From the NCBI GenBank assembly GCA_026027325.1, contig JAMSLZ010000002.1, forward strand, positions 124,001 to 188,000: a stretch of DNA of 64,000 bases. The letters run 5' to 3'. Positions 22,941-35,850 of this stretch are shown piece after piece (the first letter of the stretch is position 1; the number at the start of each line of letters is the position of its first letter). The translations under genes were made by a program, and so were the position numbers. This DNA is from Actinomucor elegans (lineage: Eukaryota; Mucoromycota; Mucoromycetes; Mucorales; Mucoraceae). The notes below the pieces were generated by a model. That model was not told the origin of the DNA, ran no database searches, and was given only the letters and a program-made list of their open reading frames with translations.

Positions 22941-24387
22941 ATGGCAAACCCCACGCAAGAGTTCCTAGAAACTAAAGAGTTTCAAAATAAGCTAAAGAGG
23001 TAACTTTTTTCAAATCAAGATCCATTCTCTCTCCCTCAAAGCTAACATGTGCTCTTTTTAGCATTATTAAAAATGGCGACATGAGGTAAACTATTCTACC
23101 ACAGCTATCGGCTATTTTACTTACAATCAGCCTTAGTAAATTGACGGCTGCTGACATTCGAAGCCATTTAGAAAAGCATTTCGTAAGCAAGGATATATAT
23201 AAAAAAAAATCAACAGGAAAAGCATTGATATGTATTTTCCTTTTAGGACTTTCCTCATGATTCTTTAAAGGAAAAGCCATACAAAAAATTGGTGAACGGA
23301 TGGATTGATCAAATCTTGCAGGAACAACAAGAAGAAACGCCTGGTAGCAACAACGAATCTTCACCTGAACCAGCACCTAGAAAGCGTAAAGCGCCCTCTA
23401 TTGATGAATCGTTCAGTAACGAGGAAGAAGATTTCCAGCCAGAGCCGATATCCAAAAAGAAGCAAAAGAGCGACAGTGTAAAAGAATCTTCAGTGCCGAA
23501 GAGAAAGACCAAAAAAGCTGCAATTAGTAGTGACAGTGAGGAAGAGGAGCCTGAGGTAAAGAAGAAAGTGATAAAGAAGAAGAAACAGCCTGTCAGTGAT
23601 GAAGATGAAGATATGGAAAGTGCCAGCGAGGATGAAAAATCGGCTACTCCTCCACCTAAAAAGAAAGCTGCTACCCCTAAAACTACAACCACTCGAGTAA
23701 GTCTCGACTTTATGATGTTTACTAATATATTGATATGGCGTCATTATTTTTATTAGCCTGAAGGATCTGATAAGGAAGAAGAGACTATTAAACGACTCAA
23801 GCAATTCATTACCAAGTGCGGTGTTCGCAAAGTCTGGTGAGTCAAGCAATTGCTTTCCGATGAACACGTAACTCATTTTTTTTTATATATATCATATATC
23901 AAGGGCTCGAGAACTCGCTGATTGCACAACAGCTGCTGCTGAAATTAAAAAGTTGAAAGCCATGTTGAAAGAGTTGGGTATGGAAGGAAAACCTTCCCTT
24001 GACAAATGCGAAGCCATTAAAAAAGAAAGAGAATTGAAGGCTGAATTGGATAGCTTGGATACAAGTTTGATTCTTGATACAGAGACAAAGGGTGGAAGAT
24101 CCACAAGATTAAGAAATAAGGCTCAGAGTAGACCTTCTTATGCTATAGATATAGAAACTAGCGAAGAAGAAGAAGAGGAAGAGGAAGAGGGCGATGAGGG
24201 TGAGGGTGAATCAAAGACAAAGAAATCTGATGGTGATGATGATAATAACTCAAATGAACAAGAAGAAGAAGGGGAGGAGGATGAATCATCTGGGGTATAG
24301 TATTGCTCTATGATAGATTTGATAATTTAATTAACAGACAAATTTCTGTAGGACGATTTCCAAGGCGATGAATCCGATGATGAATAA
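22941..24387 (+). CDS. HIRIP3-like histone chaperone with CHZ-type tail
   Basis: Seven exons, 22941..22999, 23062..23085, 23131..23182, 23247..23696, 23757..23836, 23904..24294 and 24352..24387, give 363 residues. The first ~70 residues form a DEK-C-like helical unit (LTAADIRSHLEKHFDFP). A long Lys/Glu/Ser-rich linker follows. The conserved block RLKQFITKCGVRKVW, LGMEGKPSLDKCEAIKKER, SLDTSLIL then matches HIRIP3. The end is acidic, GDDFQGDESDDE, like the H2A/H2B-binding CHZ motif. In animals HIRIP3 binds HIRA and H2A-H2B dimers. The last intron was chosen because reading through gives an immediate stop and loses the CHZ motif. The second exon is only 24 nt. Confidence 0.82.
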
Positions 24388-24420
24388 GGAATACAAGTTA
24401 GTCATGAGAATATCTTTTAT

Positions 24421-26442
<2,022 letters not shown>

Positions 26443-27120
26443 AGTTATGAGAAAAGTAGTAAAAAAAAAAAAAGAAGGGAAGGAAGGATAAAGCCGTTAG
26501 TCTCTCTTTTATTTATGCGATACTTATAATAGTCATGGGAATCAACAAATCATACGAGATACAATAGGTTTAACGTGTTGTGTCTCAATTGAAATCCTTA
26601 TACCTTAGCCTTTTGAATGACGCTTTAATTATTATCAATGTTTGATTGGACAGTAGGGTTGAACTATATTGCGAAGAAAACCAATTTAGAATTACAGAAA
26701 GACTGGTCACGGATTACTTTAACTTACTTTCGTGTATCGTAGTCGTTGTAATTGATGGGCTTTTCTACAAATCAAGTTTGAAGAAATTGCATTGCACACC
26801 GAATGGCTTAAAGATCAGGGCATTCTTCGTGTGATGGAAATTTAAATTATGGCTTATATGTGGATTCATCGTTCTTTTTGAATTTTGAGCTCAAAAATCA
26901 ACACTGTATATAAAGAAAAAGAAACGTAAAGCATATATGCTTGGATGCTGGTCCATATATTCAATGTATGGTATAAACAGCATAATTCAAAAATATTGAG
27001 AAATACAAGCCAAGAGAAACAATTGGAATACCGCTCATCAGAAAATTTAAGCACATTCTCTCCTTTTGCTTCCAAACTACACTTTTTTTTTATTATATAT
27101 TATATTTTATTTTACAAATC
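26443..27120. other. Divergent promoter region, mannosidase / GPATCH11
   Basis: About 680 bp between two start codons, with A-rich runs next to the mannosidase start and an AT-rich TATATTATATTTTATTTTAC tract just upstream of the GPATCH11 start. No gene is supported. Confidence 0.5.
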
Positions 27121-27921
27121 ATGAGCGATCAAGAAGAAGACGATTACATGTCACTCAAATTTCTAGAAGAGGCCCAAGAATTTGAATCCAAACGAAAAGA
27201 AGCCAGCTATACCGAACGCCGACGCAAACAATTACGCGAACAAGAAAAGAAGGGTTATATTAAACCTCGTGCGCAATTAGAAGCAGAAGAACGAGAAAAA
27301 GGCCTTCAAAAATCTCTGGAGCAAGACAATAAGGGCATGAAGATGTTGATGAAAATGGGCTTTAAAAAAGGCATGGCTTTGGGTTCTGGTGATGGTATTG
27401 TTGAGCCCATCAAGATCGATCTTAAATCAGGAAGATTAGGCATTGGTATGGCGAAGAAACGTCAGCGCGAACTGGAACAAGCAGAGGAAGAAGAAGCGAG
27501 AAAGAGAGTTCAGATAGATCCCGAGGATTATCGAGCTGTTATGGCTCAGCGAGCCAAAGACCAACAATACAGTAAATATGTGAATGCAGCTGTGTCCGTT
27601 TGCGAAAAGTTGGATGAGGATCATGGTGTAAAATCGAATATCTTGTGGACTTTGCGGCCGATTATTGTAGAGAATACTAAAGAGGACGAAGCACAAGCTA
27701 CAAATGAAGTAGAAGAAGAAAAAGAAAAGGAGGAGAAAGAACCATTATACCCGCAAGAAGAAGTAGACAAATTGCAGTCATTAAAACTGGATCAACAACT
27801 AGAAGCTTTGATTACGTATTTGAGAGAAACGTATTTCTATTGCTTCTGGTGCCGTGCTAAATATGATAGTAAAGATGATTTAGATGCCAACTGTCCCGGT
27901 ACCGAAGAAGATGATCATTAG
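27121..27921 (+). CDS. G-patch domain-containing protein 11 (GPATCH11/CCDC75-like)
   Basis: Intronless frame of 266 residues. The first ~70 residues are charged and helical (KRKEASYTERRRKQLREQEKK). A G-patch follows, KGMKMLMKMGFKKGMALGSG, ending LKSGRLGIGM. A long acidic linker leads to a conserved C-terminal unit with LITYLRETYFYCFWCRAKY and the ending DANCPGTEEDDH (DUF4187 type). Those two cysteines and the PG-TEEDDH end are diagnostic of this family. G-patch proteins typically activate DEAH helicases; GPATCH11 is nuclear and has been reported at kinetochores and splicing complexes. The frame's position and coding character leave little doubt about the start. Confidence 0.92.
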   Translation: MSDQEEDDYMSLKFLEEAQEFESKRKEASYTERRRKQLREQEKKGYIKPRAQLEAEEREKGLQKSLEQDNKGMKMLMKMGFKKGMALGSGDGIVEPIKIDLKSGRLGIGMAKKRQRELEQAEEEEARKRVQIDPEDYRAVMAQRAKDQQYSKYVNAAVSVCEKLDEDHGVKSNILWTLRPIIVENTKEDEAQATNEVEEEKEKEEKEPLYPQEEVDKLQSLKLDQQLEALITYLRETYFYCFWCRAKYDSKDDLDANCPGTEEDDH

Positions 27922-29003
27922 AACTCCAATGTACATAATAAAAATTACTTCAGGCAAGATTTATGTATGTTTCCGGAAACTGGATATACTTGGATTGGAA
28001 ATTGGGATAAGGGATGTAATGTGAGAGCGCAAGATCCCAGATAGGCCATTTGTTTAAGCAACTACATAGTGGATGTCAAATGCCTTTTGAAATTATGTTG
28101 CAGCGTGAACAGATTGCAGATATATCAGTAGAACACCGAGCAGTGAGCGACTGGTCATATATTTTGTGTGAGCGGCCCAAAATCAGAGGGATCGAGTTTT
28201 GGGAAGCATGGGTATAGACCGGGAAAAGGATCACTACTGTTTATCCAGAGAGAATATTGGTTCTAGTAATAAGCAAGTTCAATTGAAGTCGGTACATATC
28301 TCAGATTTAGTGAAGCTGCGTATAGATGACGTATCATCTACTTTTAAATTTTCAGATTCATCCAAGATGAGGAACCAGAGAAGACTATTCAGGAAAACAT
28401 TCAACAAGTGTGGAAACGACGGGAGACTTAGTTCAAACAGAGAATGTATGAGCCAAAGAATCTGGTAAATAAAAATAAAAAATAGAATATAGGTAGTGAG
28501 CTCGAGCTCCCCTTTTTTTTTCTTCACTGCGGTCATTTAGCTAATAATTAGATGGGATGTGAGTAAAGAGCAAGTACAACAAAGTACTTGGGTTATATTG
28601 CAACGGAAGCACTGTGAGCTCTATTATGCACTAATTTTTTGATATATACTGTGATTTCTTTTATAAAGCAATTTTTGGTTTCAAATTTTTTAGTCTAGAA
28701 AATTGCCAATGACATACTATTTAGCTACAAGTGATCTTGTCCGATCTTGGTTCGAAATCTCATCTGATTAATAGTGCGAACCCGAAATGAGCTGCTGCAT
28801 CTGATCAAAAGGACTGTTTGGTTTTAGCACAGCAACTGCATTTAGTTTTTTGTATGTATTCTATATCAGAACCCTCAACCATATGATTGTTGTTTATTTA
28901 TTTTTACGCCCAATGGAAAGTTAAGTAATCGGCAATATTTAGCCGGGGAAAAAAGTATATCAGAAGGCACCTATCAAGCATAATGATCTACGAAAACATC
29001 ATA
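27922..29003. other. Intergenic DNA next to the transposon
   Basis: About 1.1 kb with no supported gene. Short open stretches around 28030-28470 look like broken coding fragments in several frames. A copy of the dispersed repeat lies at 28731..28805. Confidence 0.45.
28731..28805 (+). repeat. Dispersed ~70-bp repeat, copy
   Basis: Carries the family blocks CCGATCTTGGTTCGAAATCT, CATCTGATTA and AAATGAGCTGCTGCATCTGA, in the same order and spacing as the copies at 54911 and 56216. Confidence 0.7.
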
Positions 29004-30717
29004 GAGTCGTTTTTAAAAAATTCCTCCCCGCAACTTTTTGGCTTTTTTCAACGAAAACATAATATTTTTTTAAAAAACTAGTGTCAATCGATGGTACTAT
29101 CACTGCGATTTATTCCGAGTTAAAAAAAAATGCTTCATTATTATCAACTTTATTTTATTTCAAGAACATGAAAAAATGAAGATTTCGAGAAAAAAAAAAA
29201 ACGCATTTAAACTCAGCTAGAGTCCATTTCTATGTCTTCATCAACTTCATCGAGGTCTACAGTATTATCTACATTATGGAATTCATCTTGATAGGTTATG
29301 CACTGTAAGACGCTCTTTTTCCAAGCAGAGAGAAGCGATTTTTCTGGTACATTTTTTAATGAGCTTACCAACTTTTCTCTCAAAGTAGAAGCTGTCTCCT
29401 CAGGATCAGGATTATAGGCAATCGGATTTTTCACCATTGCCCATACCCTCTCGATTGGCTGCACCTCTGGATGATATGGAGGAGTAAATAGTAATCTATG
29501 CCCATGAAGAGTAGAAATATTGTAGCATGCGAATTGAGGCTTTATTCGCAAATCTTTTATAGCTTGCAAAAGTGTCTTTTTTGTAGGCACTTTACCTATT
29601 GCATCGCTGGAAGGCACCAAAAGATTATTTTGCAAAAACCAATTGATGATCTCGCTCTTAGTTGATGCAGCAGTCGGTACTGGATTTATTCGACGTTTGT
29701 GATAAGATGCGCCGTCCATATGAATGATACAAGAGCCATAGGGTTGGATTGCGTGACAGATAGTATCAAACAAACGCTCGAACTTCTCAGCATTAAAGTG
29801 TCCATGATAGTCAGTATATAGATTTTTGTTATCTTGGACAGGCCATACATTCACACTTTCTTGGATGATTTCTGCTTTTCGCTCGTGACCCTCTTTGAAG
29901 ACAATGAAGGCGGCGAATATTACAAGTATCAGCTTTCTTCCGCTTTCGTTTACAACACCCCGTGGCCTTACCCAGGTACGTCCTGTAGAATGATCTATAT
30001 GACAGTAAGACTCGTCAAGAAATAATTCAGGTTGATTGGGGTTGAATTTGTCGTTAATATTAGCCAAACGCTGATTAACATATAGTTCTCTGTATAGCAT
30101 GTTTGTAGATGAATCATGAAGGATGTTTCTTCTAATACCCTTTTCATACTTAAAACCCAAAATATGAATATCCCGTAAAAGTATATTATATGAAACCTTA
30201 ATATTATAAGAGTCTTCTAGCATCTTCATCGTCCGTTTAACTGTATTGATTTTGCCACTTTCGTTGTTATAAAGAATGATTTCTTCTACGGCAGAACTAT
30301 ATTCCGGATCAAGAGAACGTCTTGGTCGACCAACAGGTTTATATTCGGAAGCTTCCGCAGGGTGATTATACATATGAATGGCCTTTCTTGCGACATGTTC
30401 AGAAACACCACAGACCTTCATTAGAAGGTCCCGTTTTTTAAGGTCGCGATACTTTCTGTCTTCAAATTTTGTTTTCAAAAGAATACCATAAACATGGGTC
30501 AAAATCTTGTAAACGTCATTTGACAAATGTACATTTGTTGTTGTTCCAATGGGAGATTGCATTTTTTTAACTGAATATGATTAATGAAAACAATTAAGGT
30601 AAAAAAAATACTAATGAAACTCAAGTAGTTAGATTTTTGTCTTTTTTTTTTAAGGAGCAATGGCTTTTTTTAAAAAAATGAAGAATTTCGGGGAGATAAT
30701 TTTTGAAAACGACTATA
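29002..30717 (-). mobile_element. Tc1/mariner-superfamily DNA transposon, apparently intact
   Basis: The element is about 1.7 kb. Imperfect terminal inverted repeats of about 28 bp are seen: GTCGTTTTTAAAAAATTCCT then CCCCG on the left (29006-29030) and its inverse ending CGGGGAGATAATTTTTGAAA then ACGAC on the right (30689-30713). TA dinucleotides lie at 29002-29003 and 30716-30717, as expected for TA target duplication in this superfamily. It encloses a single complete transposase gene. The right end is only 150 bp from the start of the downstream phosphatase gene. Confidence 0.82.
29213..30562 (-). CDS. DDE transposase, IS630/Tc1/mariner superfamily
   Basis: Uninterrupted frame of 449 residues. 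The N-terminal ~150 residues hold paired helix-turn-helix-like sequence (LKKRDLLMKVCGVSEHVARK) and an AT-hook-like GRPRR at 78-82. The catalytic acids are visible: FLDESYC (Asp183), IIHMDGASYH (Asp283) and HPEVQPIERVWAMVKN (Glu371). The 87 residues between the second Asp and the Glu are far more than the ~34-41 of classical Tc1/mariner. The C-terminus is acidic. No stop or frameshift interrupts it, so the copy may still encode an active enzyme. It cuts and pastes DNA at TA sites in related elements. Confidence 0.9.
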   Translation of the reverse strand: MQSPIGTTTNVHLSNDVYKILTHVYGILLKTKFEDRKYRDLKKRDLLMKVCGVSEHVARKAIHMYNHPAEASEYKPVGRPRRSLDPEYSSAVEEIILYNNESGKINTVKRTMKMLEDSYNIKVSYNILLRDIHILGFKYEKGIRRNILHDSSTNMLYRELYVNQRLANINDKFNPNQPELFLDESYCHIDHSTGRTWVRPRGVVNESGRKLILVIFAAFIVFKEGHERKAEIIQESVNVWPVQDNKNLYTDYHGHFNAEKFERLFDTICHAIQPYGSCIIHMDGASYHKRRINPVPTAASTKSEIINWFLQNNLLVPSSDAIGKVPTKKTLLQAIKDLRIKPQFACYNISTLHGHRLLFTPPYHPEVQPIERVWAMVKNPIAYNPDPEETASTLREKLVSSLKNVPEKSLLSAWKKSVLQCITYQDEFHNVDNTVDLDEVDEDIEMDSS

Positions 30718-30790
30718 CGGTATAGTATCTCCGCTTAAAATGGCGCTTGTTATGCTGGATTAGATGTCTTAGATTAACTTCTAGCAAACA

Positions 30791-30799
30791 TATAAAAAA
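30791..30799 (+). promoter_or_regulatory. Putative TATA box of the HAD phosphatase gene
   Basis: TATAAAAAA lies 68 bp before the start codon and 74 bp after the transposon's terminal repeat, so the element inserted just upstream of the core promoter. Motif only. Confidence 0.4.
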
Positions 30800-30866
30800 G
30801 TCCCCATACTTTAGTCTGTTTATTCCATTCTTTTTCTTACTTTTAACTTTTATATCCCCATAAGAA

Positions 30867-31662
30867 ATGACTTCACCTATTACCTACTATCGCGCAAAAG
30901 CATTCGTTTTCGATTTAGATGGTACGCTTATTGATACAAGCCCTTTGGTTGAACGTTTTTGGAGAGAATTTGCGCTAGAACACGGTCTTGACGGAGACAA
31001 GGTAAATGCCTATATAGATAGAGAAAAAAAAAAGGCCATTGTCTTATTTTCAAATACAGCTTCTTGCCACATCTCATGGTGTACGTACAATTGAAACCAT
31101 GCAAAAGTGGGCACCGCATAAAGCAACACTAGAACACGCAAGCGATTTCGAACGCAGGCTGGCGGAAGAGTCTGATGGTGTCAGTTTATTACCAGGTATT
31201 TCAACCTTGTTGCAAAAGATTCCTAGAGGCAAATGGGGTATTGCCACAGCTGGTAATGAGTATATGGCAAGAAAGCGATTGGCTCAATGTAACATAACAG
31301 CACCTGATGCTATCGTTTGTGGAGATATGGTAAATAGAGTATAGAAGATAACGGAGCGTTTTGATATTCATCGCTTTGATCATTGATAGGTATCACACGG
31401 AAAACCTCATCCAGAAAGCTACGCTACTGTGATTGCAAAGCTAGGATTCAAACCTGAAGATGTGATTGTGTTTGAAGATGCACCAGCTGGCGTCAGGTCT
31501 GCTCGTGCCGCCGGAGCGCAAGTAATTGCTTGTACAACAACGCATAAAGTGGATCAATTGAAGGAAGCAGGTGCCAACAGCGTTGTCAAGCTGCTCACTG
31601 ATGTCGACTTTAATATTCTTACTGATGGATCCTTTGAAGTTGAAGTGACAGATGCACTTTAA
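30867..31662 (+). CDS. HAD-family sugar/glycerol phosphatase (GPP/DOG type)
   Basis: Three exons, 30867..31001, 31060..31329 and 31390..31662, give 225 residues. Motif I is FVFDLDGTLIDT (nucleophile Asp), motif II lies in GIATAGNEYMA, and motifs III/IV are VSHGKPHPESY and VIVFEDAPAGVRSARAAG. The last is the signature of the yeast Gpp1/Gpp2 and Dog1/Dog2 group, which dephosphorylate glycerol-3-phosphate or 2-deoxyglucose-6-phosphate. A cytosolic enzyme in glycerol synthesis or sugar-phosphate detoxification is likely; the exact substrate is undecided. The stop lies 46 bp from that of the WD40 gene on the other strand. The protein is slightly shorter than the yeast ones. Confidence 0.9.
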
Positions 31663-31708
31663 AGCGTATATATAGATGGTTGTTTATTTCAAGTAATATA
31701 TTTTTTTC

Positions 31709-33762
31709 TTAAAAGTAAAATATGGGATCTTCCTCGATCTTTTGAAATTCGAATATACCACTATATAGTTTACATCTGTCAGTACGTAGTTTATATAAGA
31801 ATGCTTATATATGTAATATATACACATACCCAACGCTTTCGTCACTATTGGCAATATAAAGCGATTGATCATCCGGCGTAAATGCTGCACTAATATTAGA
31901 AACTATATTGAGACATTGGACTGATACACTTACAGACACCCGCGATATCACCAAACATGTCAATAACTTGACTGGAATCATAGTGCTGCGTTTCGTAAAT
32001 ATGCACAAAGTCAATAGGTTCTATTATACATACATGAGTATACCTTGTTTATAAATGATATAGCATGAATTACCTGCAGCAGCCAGGTACTGGCCATCAT
32101 GTGAGTAGTGTAAAGATCGGATGGCACCTACATTGGCACCTAATACAAACATGGCTTCTGAAGTATTGCGAATATCATATATCCTACATGATGTATATGG
32201 TAAGATATATTGTACAATATTCTATATATGCACATACCTTGTTGTTTGGTCTTGATTACCAGTTGCAAAGGTTCTTCCATCAGGATTCCAACAGCAAGAA
32301 AACGAAAAGTCGTGGTGTTCATTGATAGATGCAATAACTATTCACAGTGTAAGTCATCTCTGGTCAGTTCAAAGGTAATCTACTTACTGTCACCGGTATC
32401 AGAATCCAGAATGCGAGTTTCTGTTGAATCTCCTACTAGACAAAGCATGCGATAATCCGGAGAAAGCGAGGAGCACTAAATACTAATGAGTAACAAAGTT
32501 TTTTTTATATAAGCATAATACCCTACATTCACAGCAAATGGAAGCGCCATTGATTTCTCTACTAAAGCAGTCTCTAGATTGATTGATTTGAGGGTAGCAT
32601 CATTGTTTGCTACAATACCAAGTGCCACTAAGTATATGTTAGCGTCTTTTCTAGAACCCAATCACTCTGTATATGAATACCTCCTCTTCGATCCTGCACA
32701 ATATCTGTATAATTGGTGATCCCTTTACTATTATTACTGAACGACTTTTGATAAGACGTATCACTGTCCCCAGAAAGTACCTTCCATACACATTCGCCTT
32801 TGAATCCTCCTGTCAACAGGAAGCCATGCGCGCAAGCTAAGCTAGTAATCTTTAGCGATATACTACCAGGTATATTTGCTATTGATAGATCCATAACTTC
32901 AACGCTCTTTTGGTGCTGAGGTGACCATCGTCTCACCGTATCACCGGCTAATTACAGGATTAAATACTGCACAGATAAAAATGAAGTGTGTGAGTGTGTA
33001 ACTTACATACATAGTAGATATTGTTTTTGTTTGTAGCCCATAGTAAATTCCTTAATTGAAAATGACCAATAGTGCAAGGTTCATTCAGTTTGGATGAATG
33101 AAATGTATAAAACTCTTCATTGTCTGTTATTGGCTTTGTTTTTTGTGCCTGTAAAGATGTATAAGCTACAAAACTTAATAGGCAATTTGTTCTTGTTATA
33201 CTTTGATCTGATTTTCTATTGTGTAATCATCATCACCGCTTTTACAGCTTAGGTAAGTTTCATAGTCATTATTTCTATAAAGAATCAGTATCTGATAGCA
33301 GTTTTTTTTTTTTTTTTTTTAAAAAAAAAAGCAAAATTAGCATCTACCTTTTTTCTCGGTATTGTTCTCTAGTCATACTTTCTTCAAACCAGTCAATGCC
33401 TTGCTATTTTTATGGTTATTAATGCATATTACAATCTCCGAGAGTTGAACAAACCATATCTATGCCTTCAATGCACATTTCTTCCGTTATAATATCATCC
33501 TGATAGTTTAACTTGTGATTAAAAAGGCCAGCTCTCACTTTTAAGAGTAATCTACCTTGAAAATCACCTGGTCCTTTTCTTTGGTATATTTTTTCAAGTG
33601 AGGTAAACTGATAAATGTCGGTGAATCAGTGGAGTCTAATCGCAAATTTAAATCATAAGCTTAGTTGAACTCGATTTGCCTTTTACCATAGTATGAACTA
33701 GTATCATTGACTGCGGAATAGTAGTAGAAATCATCCATAGATTCGTGTCTTAATGATAGCAT
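31709..33762 (-). CDS. WD40-repeat protein related to S. pombe C2A9.03
   Basis: Fourteen exons, 33762..33687, 33635..33568, 33499..33455, 33403..33348, 33274..33202, 33148..33007, 32947..32681, 32627..32527, 32475..32388, 32337..32238, 32183..32074, 32020..31934, 31884..31830 and 31760..31709, join in perfect phase to 439 residues. The acidic N-terminus leads to GIDWFEESMTREQYREKR. Blades follow: LRNLLWATNKNN, LACAHGFLLTGGFKGE, ANNDATLKSINLE, CCWNPDGRTFATGNQDQT and FTPDDQSLYIANSDES. This order matches a conserved but poorly characterised fungal WD family. It probably forms a seven-bladed propeller scaffold; the partner is unknown. The very high intron count is remarkable beside intronless neighbours. 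The fifth and sixth coding exons were set by conserved sequence and phase. Confidence 0.85.
33302..33330. repeat. T19A10 homopolymer junction in WD40 intron
   Basis: Nineteen T followed directly by ten A inside the fourth intron of the WD40 gene. It forms a potential short hairpin. A similar T-to-A junction lies at the end of the window. Confidence 0.9.
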
Positions 33763-33991
33763 TTTGGGTATAAGTATAAAGTAAGAAACGAGAGAAAAAA
33801 GAAAGATCATAAACAATGAAAATCTTTCTTTTTCAACTAGTTATTTTTAGCGACTTTACTACAACTTAAGACTTTGGCTTTGCTATTCGAGCGAGTCGCT
33901 GTTTCAACGATATGACGCACAGATAATTATCGTGCGAAAGACTTTCAAAGGTCATTTGAAACGAAGTATCATTTATTTGGTTATGTAAGTG

Positions 33992-34040
33992 AAAATAGTA
34001 GTAGCAATAGTAGTAATAATAGTAGTAGTAGCAGTACTAA
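33992..34040 (+). repeat. AGT/AAT trinucleotide microsatellite
   Basis: Imperfect repetition of AGTAGT, AATAGT and AGCAGT units over about 50 bases. Confidence 0.75.
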
Positions 34041-35151
34041 ATCATTGTTTCGAGACTAGGCTTAATATATAAGTGTGTTTATAATGAACAACCCCTAATA
34101 TACAAGCATACTGCTTGTTTAAGCCAAAATATGTGCATCCAATCAGAGAATCGAAGGTCTTTTTTTTTTCTCGGTTTTCCAGAGTCCAGAATTCCGCTCT
34201 GATATATAAAAAACGCACATTGATCAACTAAATGACGCGATCTTTTGAAGGGAACAGATGTTATTAATCCATCTTTATTGGTATCTGGTTATTTTTGATT
34301 TAATAAAATGCATAGGTAGAGCTGTTTCACCATAGTGTCAAAGGAAGCTAAAAAAAAAATTTCATCTAATCAACTTTATGATTCAACAAATGTAGCATGA
34401 TTTGATACATCAAGTTAATTAGAGTAGATCTCTCGATACAGCAAGAAGATGGTAACAGATTTCACACTGCATCTGTTGCATCAACTTACCTTGAACATGG
34501 ACCACAATATTGAACGAGTTTCACTGAGATTGTGCTCATCAATTCATAGATATCTTAAATTTTCAGTGTCGAGACTTTGAACCTCAGACATTACTAAAAA
34601 AAAATTAGAACTCTTCTAACCTATTAATTAAAGGTCTGCATAAATAATCAACATGGTGTATATTCTAATGATCTTTCGTATACTTCAAGTTTTAAAAACA
34701 AGCTAAAAGAAATGCCACAGCTCTGTAATAAAAATAAAAAAATAAAATCGCTGTATAGTCAGAGTTGTATAATGTCGGTTGACTTTAATCTATAATGTTG
34801 TAAACGATTTCCTTATTTACTAGAAACTAGACTTCTATCATCATGTGTTGGAGTTGGGCTGTATAAGCTTTAATATTTCGATGAATTTGCCTCGTAAGTT
34901 ATGGGTCGCTTGTTCATTCTCTGTTTCCAATGAAATCGATACCCTTCTTAAACCAAAATACAAAGATGGCCTGTTTCCACATCTTTGCAATATATAAATT
35001 CCAGTAATGTCATATCTAGTGCTTACTATATCAAGAACGGACTCGATCCTTCTACTGCAGTCATTTCACTCCCAATTTACAGACCTGCCGAAGCTAATTT
35101 TGCGGACAGGGCGAACTAAATTTCAAAAGAAATAGTAGCACCTTTTATTCT

Positions 35152-35850
35152 TTAGATTGAAATTATATTCAAGCAGCTGTTGAGCTTATTATTAGAGTGC
35201 TGAATGATGTTCTGAAGGCGAGCTATTAGAATTGCAAAAAAAGCGTTGCTGATTCTCTCTTCAAGCATTTCAGCGCCTTCCAATTTATAACGTCTGACTT
35301 TTCCTTTGACCAATGCCCAGAATTGCTTAATTGGATGGAGTTCTAACAAATACATATTTGTAGTCGCTGTTTCTTTCTTTGGCCATTGCCTCTATCTCCT
35401 TCAAAATATGTATGGGCGTATAGTTCATTATGAAGTAAAATCTTCTCATGTCTTTGTGTTTGTCCATGATATCAAGAGTGTCACTAATGAATTTCACATA
35501 ATGACCTGTATATTGTAGCGCTTTTAGGAGGGACAGCTATTACTTTCCTTTTCTTTCCTCTCTGTATTTTTGTGATTTTGGACGCTTTTAAAAGTTTTTT
35601 CATACTTACATTTACTACACTAATAGGTGAAATACAACTGATGATTGAGTGTAAATGTACATTTGTCAAAAGTTTTTTAACAACTACCCTTTCTCCTCTG
35701 GGAGCCCAAGCTTGACTAGATCTCACGTTGGTATCAAATCCTGACTCATCAATGAATACGTAGTTCTTAGTAAAGTTGAGAGATTGGTCTAAAGGAATGT
35801 TTGAAGATGCTATGATCCAGCCTCTTGGTGAAAGTCTTGGTTAAGTTACT
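35152..35850 (-). pseudogene. Decayed Tc1/mariner-type transposase
   Basis: On the minus strand a readable piece has NYVFIDESGF followed by RSSQAWAPRGERVVVKKL, the first catalytic Asp block of IS630/Tc1/mariner transposases. Further along, YLLELHPIKQFWALVKGKVRR resembles the block around the third catalytic acid, with the acidic residue apparently lost (IKQFW where IEQFW is usual). Several stops and frame changes lie between, including one at about 35484. The first motif block and the one lacking the acid show it is dead. It differs from the intact 29-kb element, so a second family is present. Confidence 0.75.

Noticed and set aside
28199..28468. 89-codon plus-strand frame
   Set aside because: No family resemblance, no splice partners, and surrounding frames are broken; left as intergenic.
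28731..28805. tRNA or tRNA-derived element, because of a GGTTCGAAATC word
   Set aside because: No acceptor stem or anticodon arm can be folded, and other copies of the repeat lack the B-box-like word.
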